Program-made: the position numbers and the translations under genes
Shown: positions 8,769 to 18,111 of the stretch, one piece after another
Layout of the letters: the number at the start of each line of letters is the position of its first letter
How positions within the stretch are numbered: the first letter of the stretch is position 1
Origin: an uncultured Erythrobacter sp.
GTDB lineage: Bacteria; Pseudomonadota; Alphaproteobacteria; Sphingomonadales; Sphingomonadaceae
Direction: 5' to 3'
Length of the DNA: 64,000 nucleotides
Assembly: GCF_947499705.1 (NCBI RefSeq)
Contig: NZ_CANMPJ010000001.1
Location: 965,501 to 1,029,500 of the forward strand
The notes under the pieces: model-generated
The model's input: only the letters and a program-made list of their open reading frames with translations
What the model was told of the DNA's origin: nothing
Databases searched by the model: none

Positions 8769-9374
8769 ATGATGTTCACGACACTGGCCGCCTTGAGCGC
8801 GGCGCTGGCACTTCCTACTTTGCAGCGCGGCGACGCGAGAGACTTTATTCGCAGTCGAGAGATGGCGACTGAAGCCGATGACGTTCGCGCGGGGATCAGC
8901 TTGTTCGTTGCCCCAGACGGAGACGTTTTGTCGTGTACGCCGATACGTGTTGTAGGCAGCGTCGAAACTGCCAAATCGGCCTGCAAGTTTTTTGAACGCC
9001 GACGCGTTAGCCCTGCTCGGGATTCGAACGGGCAGGCAATTCACGGCGTACTCACGACGACAGTTGCGCTGATGACGGAACCCGGATCTGGTCAGTCCGC
9101 TTCAACAAATAGCCTGAGCTTGGGCGAGTTGCCGGATATCCAGTTGCCATTTGGGACCGCTGAAGAAGAGCGGATCGTGACGACGATCGTGCTCGTTGAA
9201 CCTCACGGGAAAGTGTCCGAATGCGAAGTGCCTAGCCCGCACAAGCAGGAAGATGAGGACGTCAACCATGCGATTTGCGACTATCTTGCGACCGTGCCTC
9301 TTCACGTGCTGCTTGGCAAAGACCGTCAACCGGTTCGGTATGTGCGCCGAGTTCAGGTGCAGTTGACGGGGTGA
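8769..9374 (+). CDS. exported protein with two TonB-C-like modules, 201 aa
   Basis: The N-terminus (MMFTTLAALSAALALPTLQ) looks like a short signal peptide, so the protein is probably periplasmic. Two similar modules follow, each a beta-strand pair with a central GxV and a cysteine pair: GISLFVAPDGDVLSC with SACKFF at roughly residues 40-80, and TTIVLVEPHGKVSEC with AICDYL at roughly 135-175. This is the pattern of the TonB C-terminal fold, but there is no membrane anchor followed by a proline stretch as in true TonB. Related modules occur in the proteins at 13626 and 59504. It ends one base before era, to which it is convergent. Role unknown. Confidence 0.7.
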   Translation: MMFTTLAALSAALALPTLQRGDARDFIRSREMATEADDVRAGISLFVAPDGDVLSCTPIRVVGSVETAKSACKFFERRRVSPARDSNGQAIHGVLTTTVALMTEPGSGQSASTNSLSLGELPDIQLPFGTAEEERIVTTIVLVEPHGKVSECEVPSPHKQEDEDVNHAICDYLATVPLHVLLGKDRQPVRYVRRVQVQLTG

Positions 9375-10283
9375 TCACTTCACCCAATCCAGCCCCATCT
9401 CCTCGAACACTTCCTTGTCGTCGGACCACCCCTCCGAGTGTTTCACATGCAGGAACAAGTGGACCTTCACGCCCAGGATCTCGCTCAGTTCTTTGCGGGC
9501 AGCTTCACCGATCGCCTTGATCTGACGACCGCCTTTGCCGAGCACGATGGGCTTCTGGCTGTCGCGGGTGACGACGATTTGCTGGTGGATTTCCAGGCTG
9601 CCGTCTGGGCGTGTCTTGTATTGTTCCGGACGTACCGCCGTGTCGTAGGGCAGTTCTTCGTGAAGCTGTTGGTATAGCTGTTCGCGCGTGATTTCTGCGG
9701 CCAACAACCGCTCCGAGGCGTCGGACACCTGATCTTCGGGATACATCCACGGACCTTCGGGCATCATATCGGCGAGCGCCTGTTTCATTTCCGGTACGCC
9801 GTCGCCGGTCAGCGCGGAGATGAAGTAGATTTCCTCGAAGTCGATTTTTTCACCGAGCTCCTGCGCCAGCGCGAGCAGCGGCTCTTTCTTTGCGCGGTCG
9901 ACCTTGTTCAAAACGAGGATCTTCTTCTCGGGTCGCTTCTCCAGCGCCTCAATCAAAGGCTCCAATTCATGCCGCCGCTGCTTGATCGGATCGACGATCA
10001 GCAGAATAGCATCGGCGCTTTCGGCGCCCTCCCAAGCGGCGCTCACCATCGCGCGGTCGAGCCGCCGGCGGGGGGCGAAGATGCCAGGAGTGTCGACTAG
10101 TACCATCTGGACCGGACCGTGAAGCGCGACGCCCAACATCCGGGCGCGCGTGGTTTGAGCCTTTGCTGAGGTAATGGCGACCTTTTGCCCTACCAGCTGA
10201 TTCACGAGCGTCGATTTTCCAGCATTGGGAGCGCCAATGACCGCCACCATGCCGCAATGTGTTTGGGCGTCAGGCTCGGTCAT
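9375..10283 (-). CDS. era: GTPase Era
   Basis: GTPase that binds the 3' end of 16S rRNA and aids maturation of the 30S subunit; cytosolic or membrane-associated. 302 residues. G1 GAPNAGKST, G2 threonines in KAQTTRAR, G3 DTPG and G4 NKVD occur in order, followed by the C-terminal KH domain with GKGGRQIKAIG. Its ATG overlaps the rnc stop (ATGA), making it the last gene of the lepB-rnc-era operon. Full length, with no oddities. Confidence 0.97.
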   Translation of the reverse strand: MTEPDAQTHCGMVAVIGAPNAGKSTLVNQLVGQKVAITSAKAQTTRARMLGVALHGPVQMVLVDTPGIFAPRRRLDRAMVSAAWEGAESADAILLIVDPIKQRRHELEPLIEALEKRPEKKILVLNKVDRAKKEPLLALAQELGEKIDFEEIYFISALTGDGVPEMKQALADMMPEGPWMYPEDQVSDASERLLAAEITREQLYQQLHEELPYDTAVRPEQYKTRPDGSLEIHQQIVVTRDSQKPIVLGKGGRQIKAIGEAARKELSEILGVKVHLFLHVKHSEGWSDDKEVFEEMGLDWVK

Positions 10284-10969
10284 CCAAAATGCTCCAGAAA
10301 CGTCTCTGCGGCGAGCCGCTCGGCTGCACCCTTGCTGTTAGCGATAGCTTCTGCCGCGCCGACATTGTGGATCGATACGCGCACCTTGAAGCGGGTGTCG
10401 TGATCCGGTCCGCTGCGATCTACCACTTCATAGACCGGCATCGCCCGGCGGTTGCCCGCACACCATTCCTGAAGCGCGCTTTTGGGATGCTTGGCCTTGC
10501 CGACATCGCCGGAAAGCTCAGTGGCCCAGAGACGGTAGACGACATCGCGTGTGGCTTCGTATCCGTGCTCGACAAAGCTGGCCCCTATGAGCGCTTCCAT
10601 CACATCGCCCAGAATGTTGTCGCTGTTGGCGCCGCCATCTTCGCGCGCTTGCTTGCCCAGCCGGATGTGATCTTGCAGCCCGATCTCGCGAGCAATCTCC
10701 GCGCAGGTGGCACCGCTGACCAGCGCGTTCAGGCGCTGCGATAGCTTCCCTTCAGGCGAATTGCCCGCCTTGTAGAGCCAACTCGCGACCGAAAGGCCGA
10801 GTACCCGGTCGCCGAGGAATTCGAGCCGTTGATAGTCGCTGCCGCCCGTGCCGTTGGCGCCGTGGTGGAAGCTGCCATGGGTCAACGCTTCGACCCACGG
10901 TGCATCGTTGCTTACTTTGAACCCAAGTTTTCCAAGCCATTCCGCAGTGGCCGGATCAATCGTACTCAC
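10280..10969 (-). CDS. rnc: ribonuclease III
   Basis: Double-strand-specific endoribonuclease for rRNA and mRNA processing; cytosolic. 229 residues. It has the catalytic signature YQRLEFLGDRVLGL, the second acidic cluster DVMEALIGA, and a C-terminal dsRNA-binding domain beginning PKSALQEWC. The GTG at 10969 is preferred: it overlaps the lepB stop as GTGA and starts just before the family N-terminus (STIDPATAEWLG), whereas a longer reading runs back inside lepB. Middle gene of lepB-rnc-era. Confidence 0.95.
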   Translation of the reverse strand: MSTIDPATAEWLGKLGFKVSNDAPWVEALTHGSFHHGANGTGGSDYQRLEFLGDRVLGLSVASWLYKAGNSPEGKLSQRLNALVSGATCAEIAREIGLQDHIRLGKQAREDGGANSDNILGDVMEALIGASFVEHGYEATRDVVYRLWATELSGDVGKAKHPKSALQEWCAGNRRAMPVYEVVDRSGPDHDTRFKVRVSIHNVGAAEAIANSKGAAERLAAETFLEHFG

Positions 10970-11811
10970 AGTGTTTCTCCCAAGCGATCCCAACGTGCTG
11001 CGGTGAACCACGTCCAGGGCTTTATCCATTCTGCGCTGCCATCGGTCGACCACATGATGATCGTGGCCTCTGCGACTAGAAGGTCTTGCGGAACAAGACC
11101 AACGCCGCCGCCTGATGCCGCGCGAAAGCGACTGTCCTTCGAATTGTCGCGATTGTCACCCATTACAAACATTCGGCCTTCGGGCACCATGACCGGAGCA
11201 AAGCCATCCGCGCGGGTCAGTCCGAAATCGAGCACGTTGTAACTGCGCCCGTTTGGCAGTGTTTCACGGAACTGCCGATATTTGCACACCGAATTGCCTT
11301 CGGCGTCCTCGGTTGCCTCAGCACCCCACGCGCAGGAGGTGTTGATCGACACCGGAATCTCGAAGTCGCCAATTTCCTCGCGCGGCACGATTTCCCCATT
11401 CAGGACGATCTCACCGCCGATCACGCCGACCGTGTCTCCGGGCAAAGCAATGACACGCTTGATGTAGTCGGTCTCGTCGATCGGGTGCTTGAAGATCACG
11501 ACGTCGCCGCGTTCGGGCTGACCCGCGAGCAAGCGTCCAGGGATGAGCGGTGCGCTGAACGGCAGCGAATGCTTGGAAAAGCCGTAAGGCCACTTGGCGG
11601 CGAGCAGGTAGTCGCCGTTCCACAGCCGCGGCATCATGCTTTCCGACGGGATCGAGAAGGGCGAGAAAATAAAGCTGCGGAAGATCAGCACCGCCAGTAG
11701 AAGCTTGAGCAGAAACAGGCCAAAGCTGGTCCAGCTTTCTTCTTTTTCGGCGCTTTCGGTGGCTCCGCTTTGCTGCGTCTCCAACGTGTCAGATTCTGTT
11801 GTAACATTCAT
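10966..11811 (-). CDS. lepB: signal peptidase I
   Basis: Inner-membrane serine protease that removes signal peptides from secreted proteins. 281 residues. A charged 25-residue leader is followed by a membrane helix (FGLFLLKLLLAVLIFRSFIF), catalytic Ser58 in PSESMMPRL, catalytic Lys118 in DYIKRVIALPGD, and the box GDNRDNSKDSR. The ATG at 11811 is chosen; longer readings to 12060 are arginine-rich, lack family features and run into pgi. First gene of lepB-rnc-era, divergent from pgi across about 50 bp. Confidence 0.95.
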   Translation of the reverse strand: MNVTTESDTLETQQSGATESAEKEESWTSFGLFLLKLLLAVLIFRSFIFSPFSIPSESMMPRLWNGDYLLAAKWPYGFSKHSLPFSAPLIPGRLLAGQPERGDVVIFKHPIDETDYIKRVIALPGDTVGVIGGEIVLNGEIVPREEIGDFEIPVSINTSCAWGAEATEDAEGNSVCKYRQFRETLPNGRSYNVLDFGLTRADGFAPVMVPEGRMFVMGDNRDNSKDSRFRAASGGGVGLVPQDLLVAEATIIMWSTDGSAEWIKPWTWFTAARWDRLGETL

Positions 11812-11861
11812 CGCGCGCACCCTTAGTCGCGCAGCCCGCACCAAGCAAAGGGGGTTTGAGC

Positions 11862-13394
11862 ATGACCGAAGTGATATCCGCAGTCTGGCAGCGCCTAGCG
11901 GAGCTTCCTCAGGCAACATTGGCAGATCTTTTTGGTCGCAATCCCGATCGTTTTGAAGCGATGAGCCAGCGGATCGAATTCGATGTTCCAGGGCATGGCA
12001 CCAACGGAATGCTGCTCGACTGGTCGAAGACGCACCTCGACGATGAAGTGCTCGACGCATTTGAGAAACTGGCCGATGCGGCGCAGTTTGATGCTGCCCG
12101 CGAGGCGCTCTTTTCCGGAGGGATCGTCAACCCAACCGAAGGCCGCGCTGCGACGCATGGAGCAATGCGCGGCAGCGGCACGGATGCCGATGTCGAAGAA
12201 GGCGAGGCGCTGCTGGCCCGTATGGGGATGCTGGTTGAAGCGATCCATCAAGGCGCATTGGGCGAGGTCAAGCATCTGATCCATATCGGGATTGGCGGCT
12301 CAGCGCTTGGACCTGATTTGGCAGTCGACGCGCTTACGCGGGACCTGAAGCTGGTGGATGTACACGTGGTGTCCAACATAGATGGGTTGGCTTTGGAACA
12401 GGCTTTTGAGGCATGTGATCCTGCGACGACGCTGATCGCGGTCGCCTCAAAGACCTTCACGACGATCGAGACCATGACCAATGCGGCGAGCGCATTGAAA
12501 TGGCTCAAGGACAATGATGTCGATGATCCGAGCGGTCGGGTTGTTGCGCTGACTGCCAATCCGGAAGGCGCCGTCGAATGGGGCGTCGATGAGACGCGCA
12601 TCCTGCCATTCCCCGAAAGCGTGGGCGGACGCTATTCGCTGTGGTCTTCGATCGGATTTCCGGTCGCGCTCGCAGTTGGGATGGATGATTTCAGCGCGAT
12701 GCTGGCAGGGGCCAAAGCGATCGACGATCACTTTCGCACAGCCGAAGGCCGCGTCAACGGACCGCTGCTCGCCGCCTTTGCCGACCAATACTACACCCGC
12801 TTGCGGGGATGCCAGACCCGTGCGGTGTTCGCATATGACGAACGGCTAGCGCTACTTCCCGACTATCTTCAGCAACTTGAGATGGAGTCGAACGGTAAAA
12901 GCGTAACTGCCAGTGGGGAGCCTGTTTCGGGCTCAACCGCGCCGATTACATGGGGCGGCGTGGGGACCGATGCGCAGCATGCGGTTTTCCAACTGCTCCA
13001 CCAGGGCACACATCTTGTTCCTGTCGATTTCATTGCCAGCATCGCCCCGGGTGACGAACTCGACCCATCGCATCACCGCCAGTTGCTAATGAACTGCTTT
13101 GCCCAAGGGGCGGCTTTGATGGCAGGTAAAGCCTCCGACGATCCGGCGCGTGCCTATGCCGGAGATCGGCCAAGCGCGATGATCCTAGTCGATGATCTGG
13201 ACGCGGCGATGCTTGGCGCTCTGATTGCTTTCCATGAACATCGCACCTTTGCCAATGCAGTGCTGATGGGGATCAATCCATTCGACCAATTCGGGGTGGA
13301 ACTCGGAAAATCCATCGCGAAACAGATTGATTCAGGCGACGGTCAGTTTGATTCCTCTACAAGCGCATTGATGGCACTCGCCGGGCTCACTTAA
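11862..13394 (+). CDS. pgi: glucose-6-phosphate isomerase
   Basis: Interconverts glucose-6-phosphate and fructose-6-phosphate; cytosolic. 510 residues. It shows HIGIGGSALGPDL (sugar-phosphate binding), the signature SNGKSVTASGEPVSGSTAP in its expected place, and WGGVGTDAQHAVFQLLHQGTH with the catalytic Glu/His region. The ATG at 11862 has an AGGGGG ribosome binding site about 8 bases upstream; a TTG two codons earlier is less likely. Divergently transcribed from lepB. Confidence 0.96.
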   Translation: MTEVISAVWQRLAELPQATLADLFGRNPDRFEAMSQRIEFDVPGHGTNGMLLDWSKTHLDDEVLDAFEKLADAAQFDAAREALFSGGIVNPTEGRAATHGAMRGSGTDADVEEGEALLARMGMLVEAIHQGALGEVKHLIHIGIGGSALGPDLAVDALTRDLKLVDVHVVSNIDGLALEQAFEACDPATTLIAVASKTFTTIETMTNAASALKWLKDNDVDDPSGRVVALTANPEGAVEWGVDETRILPFPESVGGRYSLWSSIGFPVALAVGMDDFSAMLAGAKAIDDHFRTAEGRVNGPLLAAFADQYYTRLRGCQTRAVFAYDERLALLPDYLQQLEMESNGKSVTASGEPVSGSTAPITWGGVGTDAQHAVFQLLHQGTHLVPVDFIASIAPGDELDPSHHRQLLMNCFAQGAALMAGKASDDPARAYAGDRPSAMILVDDLDAAMLGALIAFHEHRTFANAVLMGINPFDQFGVELGKSIAKQIDSGDGQFDSSTSALMALAGLT

Positions 13395-13625
13395 GCGCAA
13401 AACGCGGGCCATCGGAATGCAGTGATTCTCCGTCGCCAATCGTGCGGATTCATCATTGCTTTACCAATTTTGCGAGCGATTGAAATTTAATTTCTCACTC
13501 GTGTTATAAAACATACTGTCGTTTCGCTGCGGCGCAGCATTCTGGATCGATTTGCACTCGCTCCAGTTTTGGGTAACACATCTTGCGTCGCGTCTATCCT
13601 TAAGTTCTCGTTACAAGGCCTCTCT

Positions 13626-14174
13626 ATGACCCGCATCTTGTCGCTGTCGGCAGCTTTGGCTGCACTCACACTCTCTTCTGCAGCGATGGCGGACAGCGGC
13701 CCGGAAAAGGACATGGAAGAGGCGACTGAAGAGCTGGCAAAGGCAGCAGCCAAGGTGGCCGAAGCAACCCTGGAAATGGTGAATACGGAAGAAGTCGTCG
13801 AAGCAGCGGTTGCATCTGCACTGGCGGCGGAGGGCTTCGCAGTCCCTGAAACTCCAGATGCTCCTGGCGTCCCGGCAACGCCGACGCCAGTGAAACTCGT
13901 GAGCTTCGATGGTGAACAGAAGTTCTTGAAGACATCGACCCGGCTGCGCGTCTGGCGTGCCAATGTCGGTTACACGCTTACAATCAACTCCGAGGGTGAG
14001 GTCACCGATTGTGAGCTCACAGAGAAGTTTCGCCGTACTTATGTGAACCAGAAGCTCTGCGAAGTGCTGACCGATCACCACGAATTCGAGCCGGCGCGCG
14101 ACGAAACCAATATGCCGGTCGAAGGGCACTACACATCGCGACTCGTCTATCTAGACATGCGCGACAAACATTGA
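13626..14174 (+). CDS. exported protein with one TonB-C-like module, 182 aa
   Basis: A clear signal peptide (MTRILSLSAALAALTLSSAAMA) puts it in the periplasm. Next is an Ala/Glu-rich, probably helical stretch (ATEELAKAAAKVAEATLEM and onward), a Pro linker (PDAPGVPATPTPV), and a single beta module: GYTLTINSEGEVTDCEL, then NQKLCEVL and FEPARDETNMPVEG. The cysteine spacing and the F-PA-D-x-x-G-x-P motif match the proteins at 8769 and 59504. The ATG at 13626 is chosen because it begins the signal peptide. Function unknown; the fold resembles the TonB C-terminal domain without the anchor of TonB itself. Confidence 0.72.
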   Translation: MTRILSLSAALAALTLSSAAMADSGPEKDMEEATEELAKAAAKVAEATLEMVNTEEVVEAAVASALAAEGFAVPETPDAPGVPATPTPVKLVSFDGEQKFLKTSTRLRVWRANVGYTLTINSEGEVTDCELTEKFRRTYVNQKLCEVLTDHHEFEPARDETNMPVEGHYTSRLVYLDMRDKH

Positions 14175-14179
14175 TGCGC

Positions 14180-14197
14180 TGCCGCTTTTGAGCGGCA
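14180..14197 (+). terminator. small hairpin after the TonB-C-like gene
   Basis: A 7-bp perfect stem (TGCCGCT/AGCGGCA) with a TTTG loop lies 5 bases after the stop. No T-run follows, so it is only a possible terminator. Confidence 0.3.
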
Positions 14198-14432
14198 CAT
14201 CAACCGAGATTCATTGACATTCGGACGGTTCGCGCCCATTTGGCGCTCAACCGAAACGCGCTTGCCAGCGTGATGCGGCGGCTCTGATATATCCGCCCCG
14301 GCAGCGTTTTGAACCGATTTTCCTCTAGGACTTCCCTTTTCACGCGGGCGGTTTTTACCCCCGCGCCGCGCGACGATTCCGTCCGGAATCCGCCAAAGAG
14401 CAAGTCGCGCGCCGCACACATTGCGAGTAAGC

Positions 14433-15875
14433 ATGACAATTACATTTGATACACTCGGGCTGTCTCAGCCCGTCCTTCAGGCGCTTGACCTCAAGGGCTA
14501 TTCCACCCCCACACCGATCCAAGAGCAGGCGATCCCGCCGGTTCTCGAAGGTCGCGATTTGCTGGGCATTGCACAGACTGGCACCGGCAAAACCGCCGCA
14601 TTCATGCTGCCCAGCATCGACCGTCTTCGCGAAAGCGACAATCGCATCCCGTTCAAGAGCTGCCGCATGCTGGTGCTTGCACCTACACGTGAGCTTGCGG
14701 TTCAAATTTCGACAAGCGCCAAAGACTATGGCGCTCTGGCGGGCTTGAAAGTCCAGGTCATCGTCGGCGGCACGTCCGTCAACAAGGACCGCAACAAGCT
14801 GCATCGCGGGACCGATATTCTGATCGCGACGCCAGGGCGCTTGCTCGATCTGATCGATCAGAAGGCGTTCAACCTCTCCGGCGTTGAAGTTCTCGTGCTC
14901 GACGAAGCGGACCAGATGCTCGATCTCGGGTTCATCCACGCGCTGCGCACGATCAACAAACTGGTGCCGAAAGACCGTCAAACACTTTTCTTCAGCGCGA
15001 CGATGCCGAAGCAGATCAAGGAATTGGTTTCGGGCTATTGTCACAATCCGGTGCAGATTTCGGTGACGCCAGAAAGCAGTACGGCTGAGCGCGTCGGACA
15101 ATTCCTGTTCATGGTGCAACAGAACGAGAAGCAATCGCTGCTCGAATTGATCCTGTCCGGCCAGCACAAGGTACCGGGTGATCTCGAACGCGTGCTAATC
15201 TTCACTCGAACGAAGCACGGTGCCGACCGGGTCGTAAAGAAGCTGGGTCAGCGCGGTATTCAAGCCAACGCAATCCACGGCAACAAATCGCAAGGGCAGC
15301 GCCAGCGTGCGCTTGACGAGTTTCGCCGCGGCAAGACTTCGATCCTGATCGCCACAGACGTTGCCGCGCGCGGAATCGACATTCCCGGTGTGAGCCACGT
15401 CATCAACTACGAACTGCCCAACGTACCCGAACAGTATGTTCACCGGATTGGCCGGACTGCGCGTGCTGGACGTGATGGCATTGCGATTGCATTCTGCGCC
15501 GAAGATGAGCGCGCATATCTAAAGGATATTCAGCGCACGACCGATGCCGAGATGGACCGATTGCCATTGCCCGATAATTTTCGTGCCGTTGTGGAAGGCG
15601 TTGGCCCGACCAAGCCTCCGCCGCGCGGACAAACGCGGGTTTCGACCAAACGCGTGAAGCCCAAACCGTTTGGCGGCAACAAGAAGCCCGCGCGACCTCA
15701 GGGGGGTGATCGTCCCGATGGCGGTGCTCCATCGCGGCCCAAGCAAAAGCATGGTGCGCGCAAGGGACGGCCAAATCGATCCGGTGGTCGCCCCGGAGGC
15801 GGCCGGCGCGGTGGTTCGGGCGGCGGCTCTGGCGGCGGCGGAGGCGGCGGGCGCCCTCGTTCAGCCAACGGGTAA
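14433..15875 (+). CDS. DEAD-box ATP-dependent RNA helicase, RhlE-like
   Basis: Unwinds RNA duplexes in ribosome assembly or mRNA decay; cytosolic. 480 residues. Q motif (GYSTPTPIQEQAIP), Walker A AQTGTGKTAA, PTRELA, TPGRLLD, DEADQMLDLGF, SAT, then the second RecA domain with ARGIDIPGV and HRIGRTARAG. The last ~90 residues are Lys/Arg/Gly-rich and end in a glycine run, a non-specific RNA-binding tail typical of the RhlE group. The ATG at 14433 is preferred over a TTG four codons upstream. Which DEAD-box subgroup it belongs to cannot be fixed by eye. Confidence 0.92.
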   Translation: MTITFDTLGLSQPVLQALDLKGYSTPTPIQEQAIPPVLEGRDLLGIAQTGTGKTAAFMLPSIDRLRESDNRIPFKSCRMLVLAPTRELAVQISTSAKDYGALAGLKVQVIVGGTSVNKDRNKLHRGTDILIATPGRLLDLIDQKAFNLSGVEVLVLDEADQMLDLGFIHALRTINKLVPKDRQTLFFSATMPKQIKELVSGYCHNPVQISVTPESSTAERVGQFLFMVQQNEKQSLLELILSGQHKVPGDLERVLIFTRTKHGADRVVKKLGQRGIQANAIHGNKSQGQRQRALDEFRRGKTSILIATDVAARGIDIPGVSHVINYELPNVPEQYVHRIGRTARAGRDGIAIAFCAEDERAYLKDIQRTTDAEMDRLPLPDNFRAVVEGVGPTKPPPRGQTRVSTKRVKPKPFGGNKKPARPQGGDRPDGGAPSRPKQKHGARKGRPNRSGGRPGGGRRGGSGGGSGGGGGGGRPRSANG

Positions 15876-15974
15876 CAAATCCGGCGTTTCGTACGAATAG
15901 CGTTCCGTATCGCGGCGCGGTTGGCAAGCTTACCAAAGCAAGCCATATCGCGCCCACATTAAGGGAGCGCGCAT

Positions 15975-17327
15975 ATGTCCGCCGAATACGATTACGACCT
16001 TTTCACGATTGGTGCAGGCTCCGGCGGAGTGCGCGCCAGCCGTGTTGCTGCGGCGCATGGCGCTCGCGTGGCAGTCGCCGAGGAATATCGCGTCGGCGGC
16101 ACCTGCGTCATCCGGGGCTGTGTGCCCAAAAAGATGCTCGTTTACGGCGCGCATTTTGCCGAGGATCTGGAAGACGCAAAACAATTTGGCTGGACCATTG
16201 AGGGCAAGAGCTTCGACTGGGTGAAGCTCCGCGATCATGTGCAGCAGGACATCGACCGGCTCGAAGGGTTGTATGGCGAAACGCTCGACAATCACGATGT
16301 GACAGTGATCCGAGAACGTGCCGAGATCACCGGGCCACATGAAATTACGTTGGCAAGCGGCAAGATGGTGACGGCCAAATATATTCTGGTCGCAACCGGC
16401 GCGCGGCCTCACGTCCCTGAATTTCCCGGCAGCGAGTACACGATCACCTCCAACGAGGCATTTCATCTCGATGCGGTTCCCGAACGCATTCTGATCGTAG
16501 GTGGCGGCTATATCGCCAATGAGTTCGCTGGCATCTTCAATGAATTTGGCAGCAAGGTGACGATCGCCAATCGCTCCGATGTAATCCTGCGCGGATATGA
16601 CGCTTCGTTACGCGACAGATTGCTGCAAATCTCGCTCACCAAGGGAATCGAGTTCTGCTTCAACACCACTTTCGAGTGGATCGAAAAGCAGGAAGACGGC
16701 ACGCTCAAGGTCAAGATGACCGGCGAAGATGAGCGCATCTACGATCAGGTGATGATCGCCACGGGCCGCAATCCGAACACTCAGGGGCTTGGTCTCGACT
16801 CGGTCGGGGTTGAACTCGGCGTCAAGGGCGAGATCAAAGTTGATGCGTTCTCCAAAACCAATGTCGACCATATTTACGCCGTCGGCGATGTGACCGACCG
16901 CGTGCAATTGACCCCGGTCGCGATTCGCGAAGGGCAGGCGTTTGCCGACAGCGTGTTCGGCGGCGTAGAACCCTATGCTGTCGACCATTCCTGCATTCCC
17001 AGCGCCGTGTTCAGTCATCCGCCGATTGCTTCGGTTGGCCTGACAGAAGGCGAGGCGCGCAACACGCTTGGCAGCATCCGGGTGTACCAGTCCGACTTCC
17101 GCCCGATGAAGAACGTGGTCGCTGGTCGCAACGAGCGCGGACTTTACAAGATGGTGGTCGATGCCGCGAATGATCGGATCGTTGGCGTGCATATGATCGG
17201 TCCGGAATCGCCGGAGATCATGCAGGCGGCAGCCGTGGCGGTGAAGGCTGGTCTGACGAAAGCGGACTTCGACGCTACCACGGCAATCCACCCGACGATG
17301 GCCGAAGAACTTGTGCTGCTCAAGTAA
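15975..17327 (+). CDS. gor: glutathione-disulfide reductase
   Basis: NADPH-dependent flavoenzyme that reduces glutathione disulfide; cytosolic. 450 residues. FAD-binding GAGSGGVRASR, redox-active disulfide GGTCVIRGCVPKKM, the NAD(P) fold GGGYIANEFAG, a second FAD motif IYAVGDVTDR, and the C-terminal HPTMAEE with the catalytic His-Glu pair. A GGGAGCG-type site precedes the ATG. The stop overlaps the ATG of the next gene (TAATG), so the two are probably co-expressed. Confidence 0.94.
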   Translation: MSAEYDYDLFTIGAGSGGVRASRVAAAHGARVAVAEEYRVGGTCVIRGCVPKKMLVYGAHFAEDLEDAKQFGWTIEGKSFDWVKLRDHVQQDIDRLEGLYGETLDNHDVTVIRERAEITGPHEITLASGKMVTAKYILVATGARPHVPEFPGSEYTITSNEAFHLDAVPERILIVGGGYIANEFAGIFNEFGSKVTIANRSDVILRGYDASLRDRLLQISLTKGIEFCFNTTFEWIEKQEDGTLKVKMTGEDERIYDQVMIATGRNPNTQGLGLDSVGVELGVKGEIKVDAFSKTNVDHIYAVGDVTDRVQLTPVAIREGQAFADSVFGGVEPYAVDHSCIPSAVFSHPPIASVGLTEGEARNTLGSIRVYQSDFRPMKNVVAGRNERGLYKMVVDAANDRIVGVHMIGPESPEIMQAAAVAVKAGLTKADFDATTAIHPTMAEELVLLK

Positions 17328-18049
17328 TGGAACTGTCTGGCAAAACCGTCTTGCTAACTGGCGGCACCGCCGGGATCGGTCGCGAAATGGCGCGGCAGTT
17401 GAAGGAGAAGGGTGCCCAAGTCATCCTCACCGGACGCAGCCCTGATCGGCTGGCCGAGATGGAAGCAGAAGGTTTCGAGACGATCTTTGCTGACCTGTCC
17501 AATGCTGCGGGTGTGGACGCGCTTCTCAACGCATGGGGCGACCGTGCGCTCGATATCCTGATCAACAATGCCGGGCAGTTGGTTGATCACGATTTCCGCA
17601 AGGGGAGCGTCGATCCCGACGCCGCCGACGTGACGATCTACGCCAATCTCAACGCTCCGATCCGCCTGATCACCGGGCTGATGGAACAGCTCAAGGCTCG
17701 GCCCGCAGCCGCAATCGTCAACGTCACATCAGGCCTCGCCATCGCGCCTGCTGCACGCCAACCGGTCTATTGCGCAACCAAAGCAGGCTTGCGGTTCTAC
17801 TCGCTGGCGATCCGCGAGCAGCTCAAGGATACGAATGTCCGCGTGATTGAGGCATTGCCCCCGGTCGTCGATACGCAGATGAACGACGGCAATCCGATGA
17901 AGAAAATGCCTGCCGAGGAATGCGCACGGCAGATCGTGGTCGCGATTGAACGGGACAAAGACGAGGCCAATATCGGCATGACCAAGGCGCTGCGGGTAAC
18001 GGAGTCTATCTCTCCAGCGCTGGCTCGCACAGTGACCTTGCGTTTTTGA
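17327..18049 (+). CDS. short-chain dehydrogenase/reductase
   Basis: NAD(P)-dependent oxidoreductase of the classical SDR family, 240 residues; cytosolic. Cofactor motif TGGTAGIG near residue 11, NNAG, the catalytic serine in NVTSGLA, and the YCATK catalytic Tyr/Lys. It resembles the DltE-like subgroup in the RVIEALPPVVDTQM region, but the substrate is not readable. Coupled to gor by TAATG, which may mean a redox role, though that is inference. Confidence 0.88.
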   Translation: MELSGKTVLLTGGTAGIGREMARQLKEKGAQVILTGRSPDRLAEMEAEGFETIFADLSNAAGVDALLNAWGDRALDILINNAGQLVDHDFRKGSVDPDAADVTIYANLNAPIRLITGLMEQLKARPAAAIVNVTSGLAIAPAARQPVYCATKAGLRFYSLAIREQLKDTNVRVIEALPPVVDTQMNDGNPMKKMPAEECARQIVVAIERDKDEANIGMTKALRVTESISPALARTVTLRF

Positions 18050-18111
18050 TACGTTGACCCTGCCGCGACGCTGCGGCAACGACCTCTGACACCAATCATC
18101 AGGGGCCCCCA

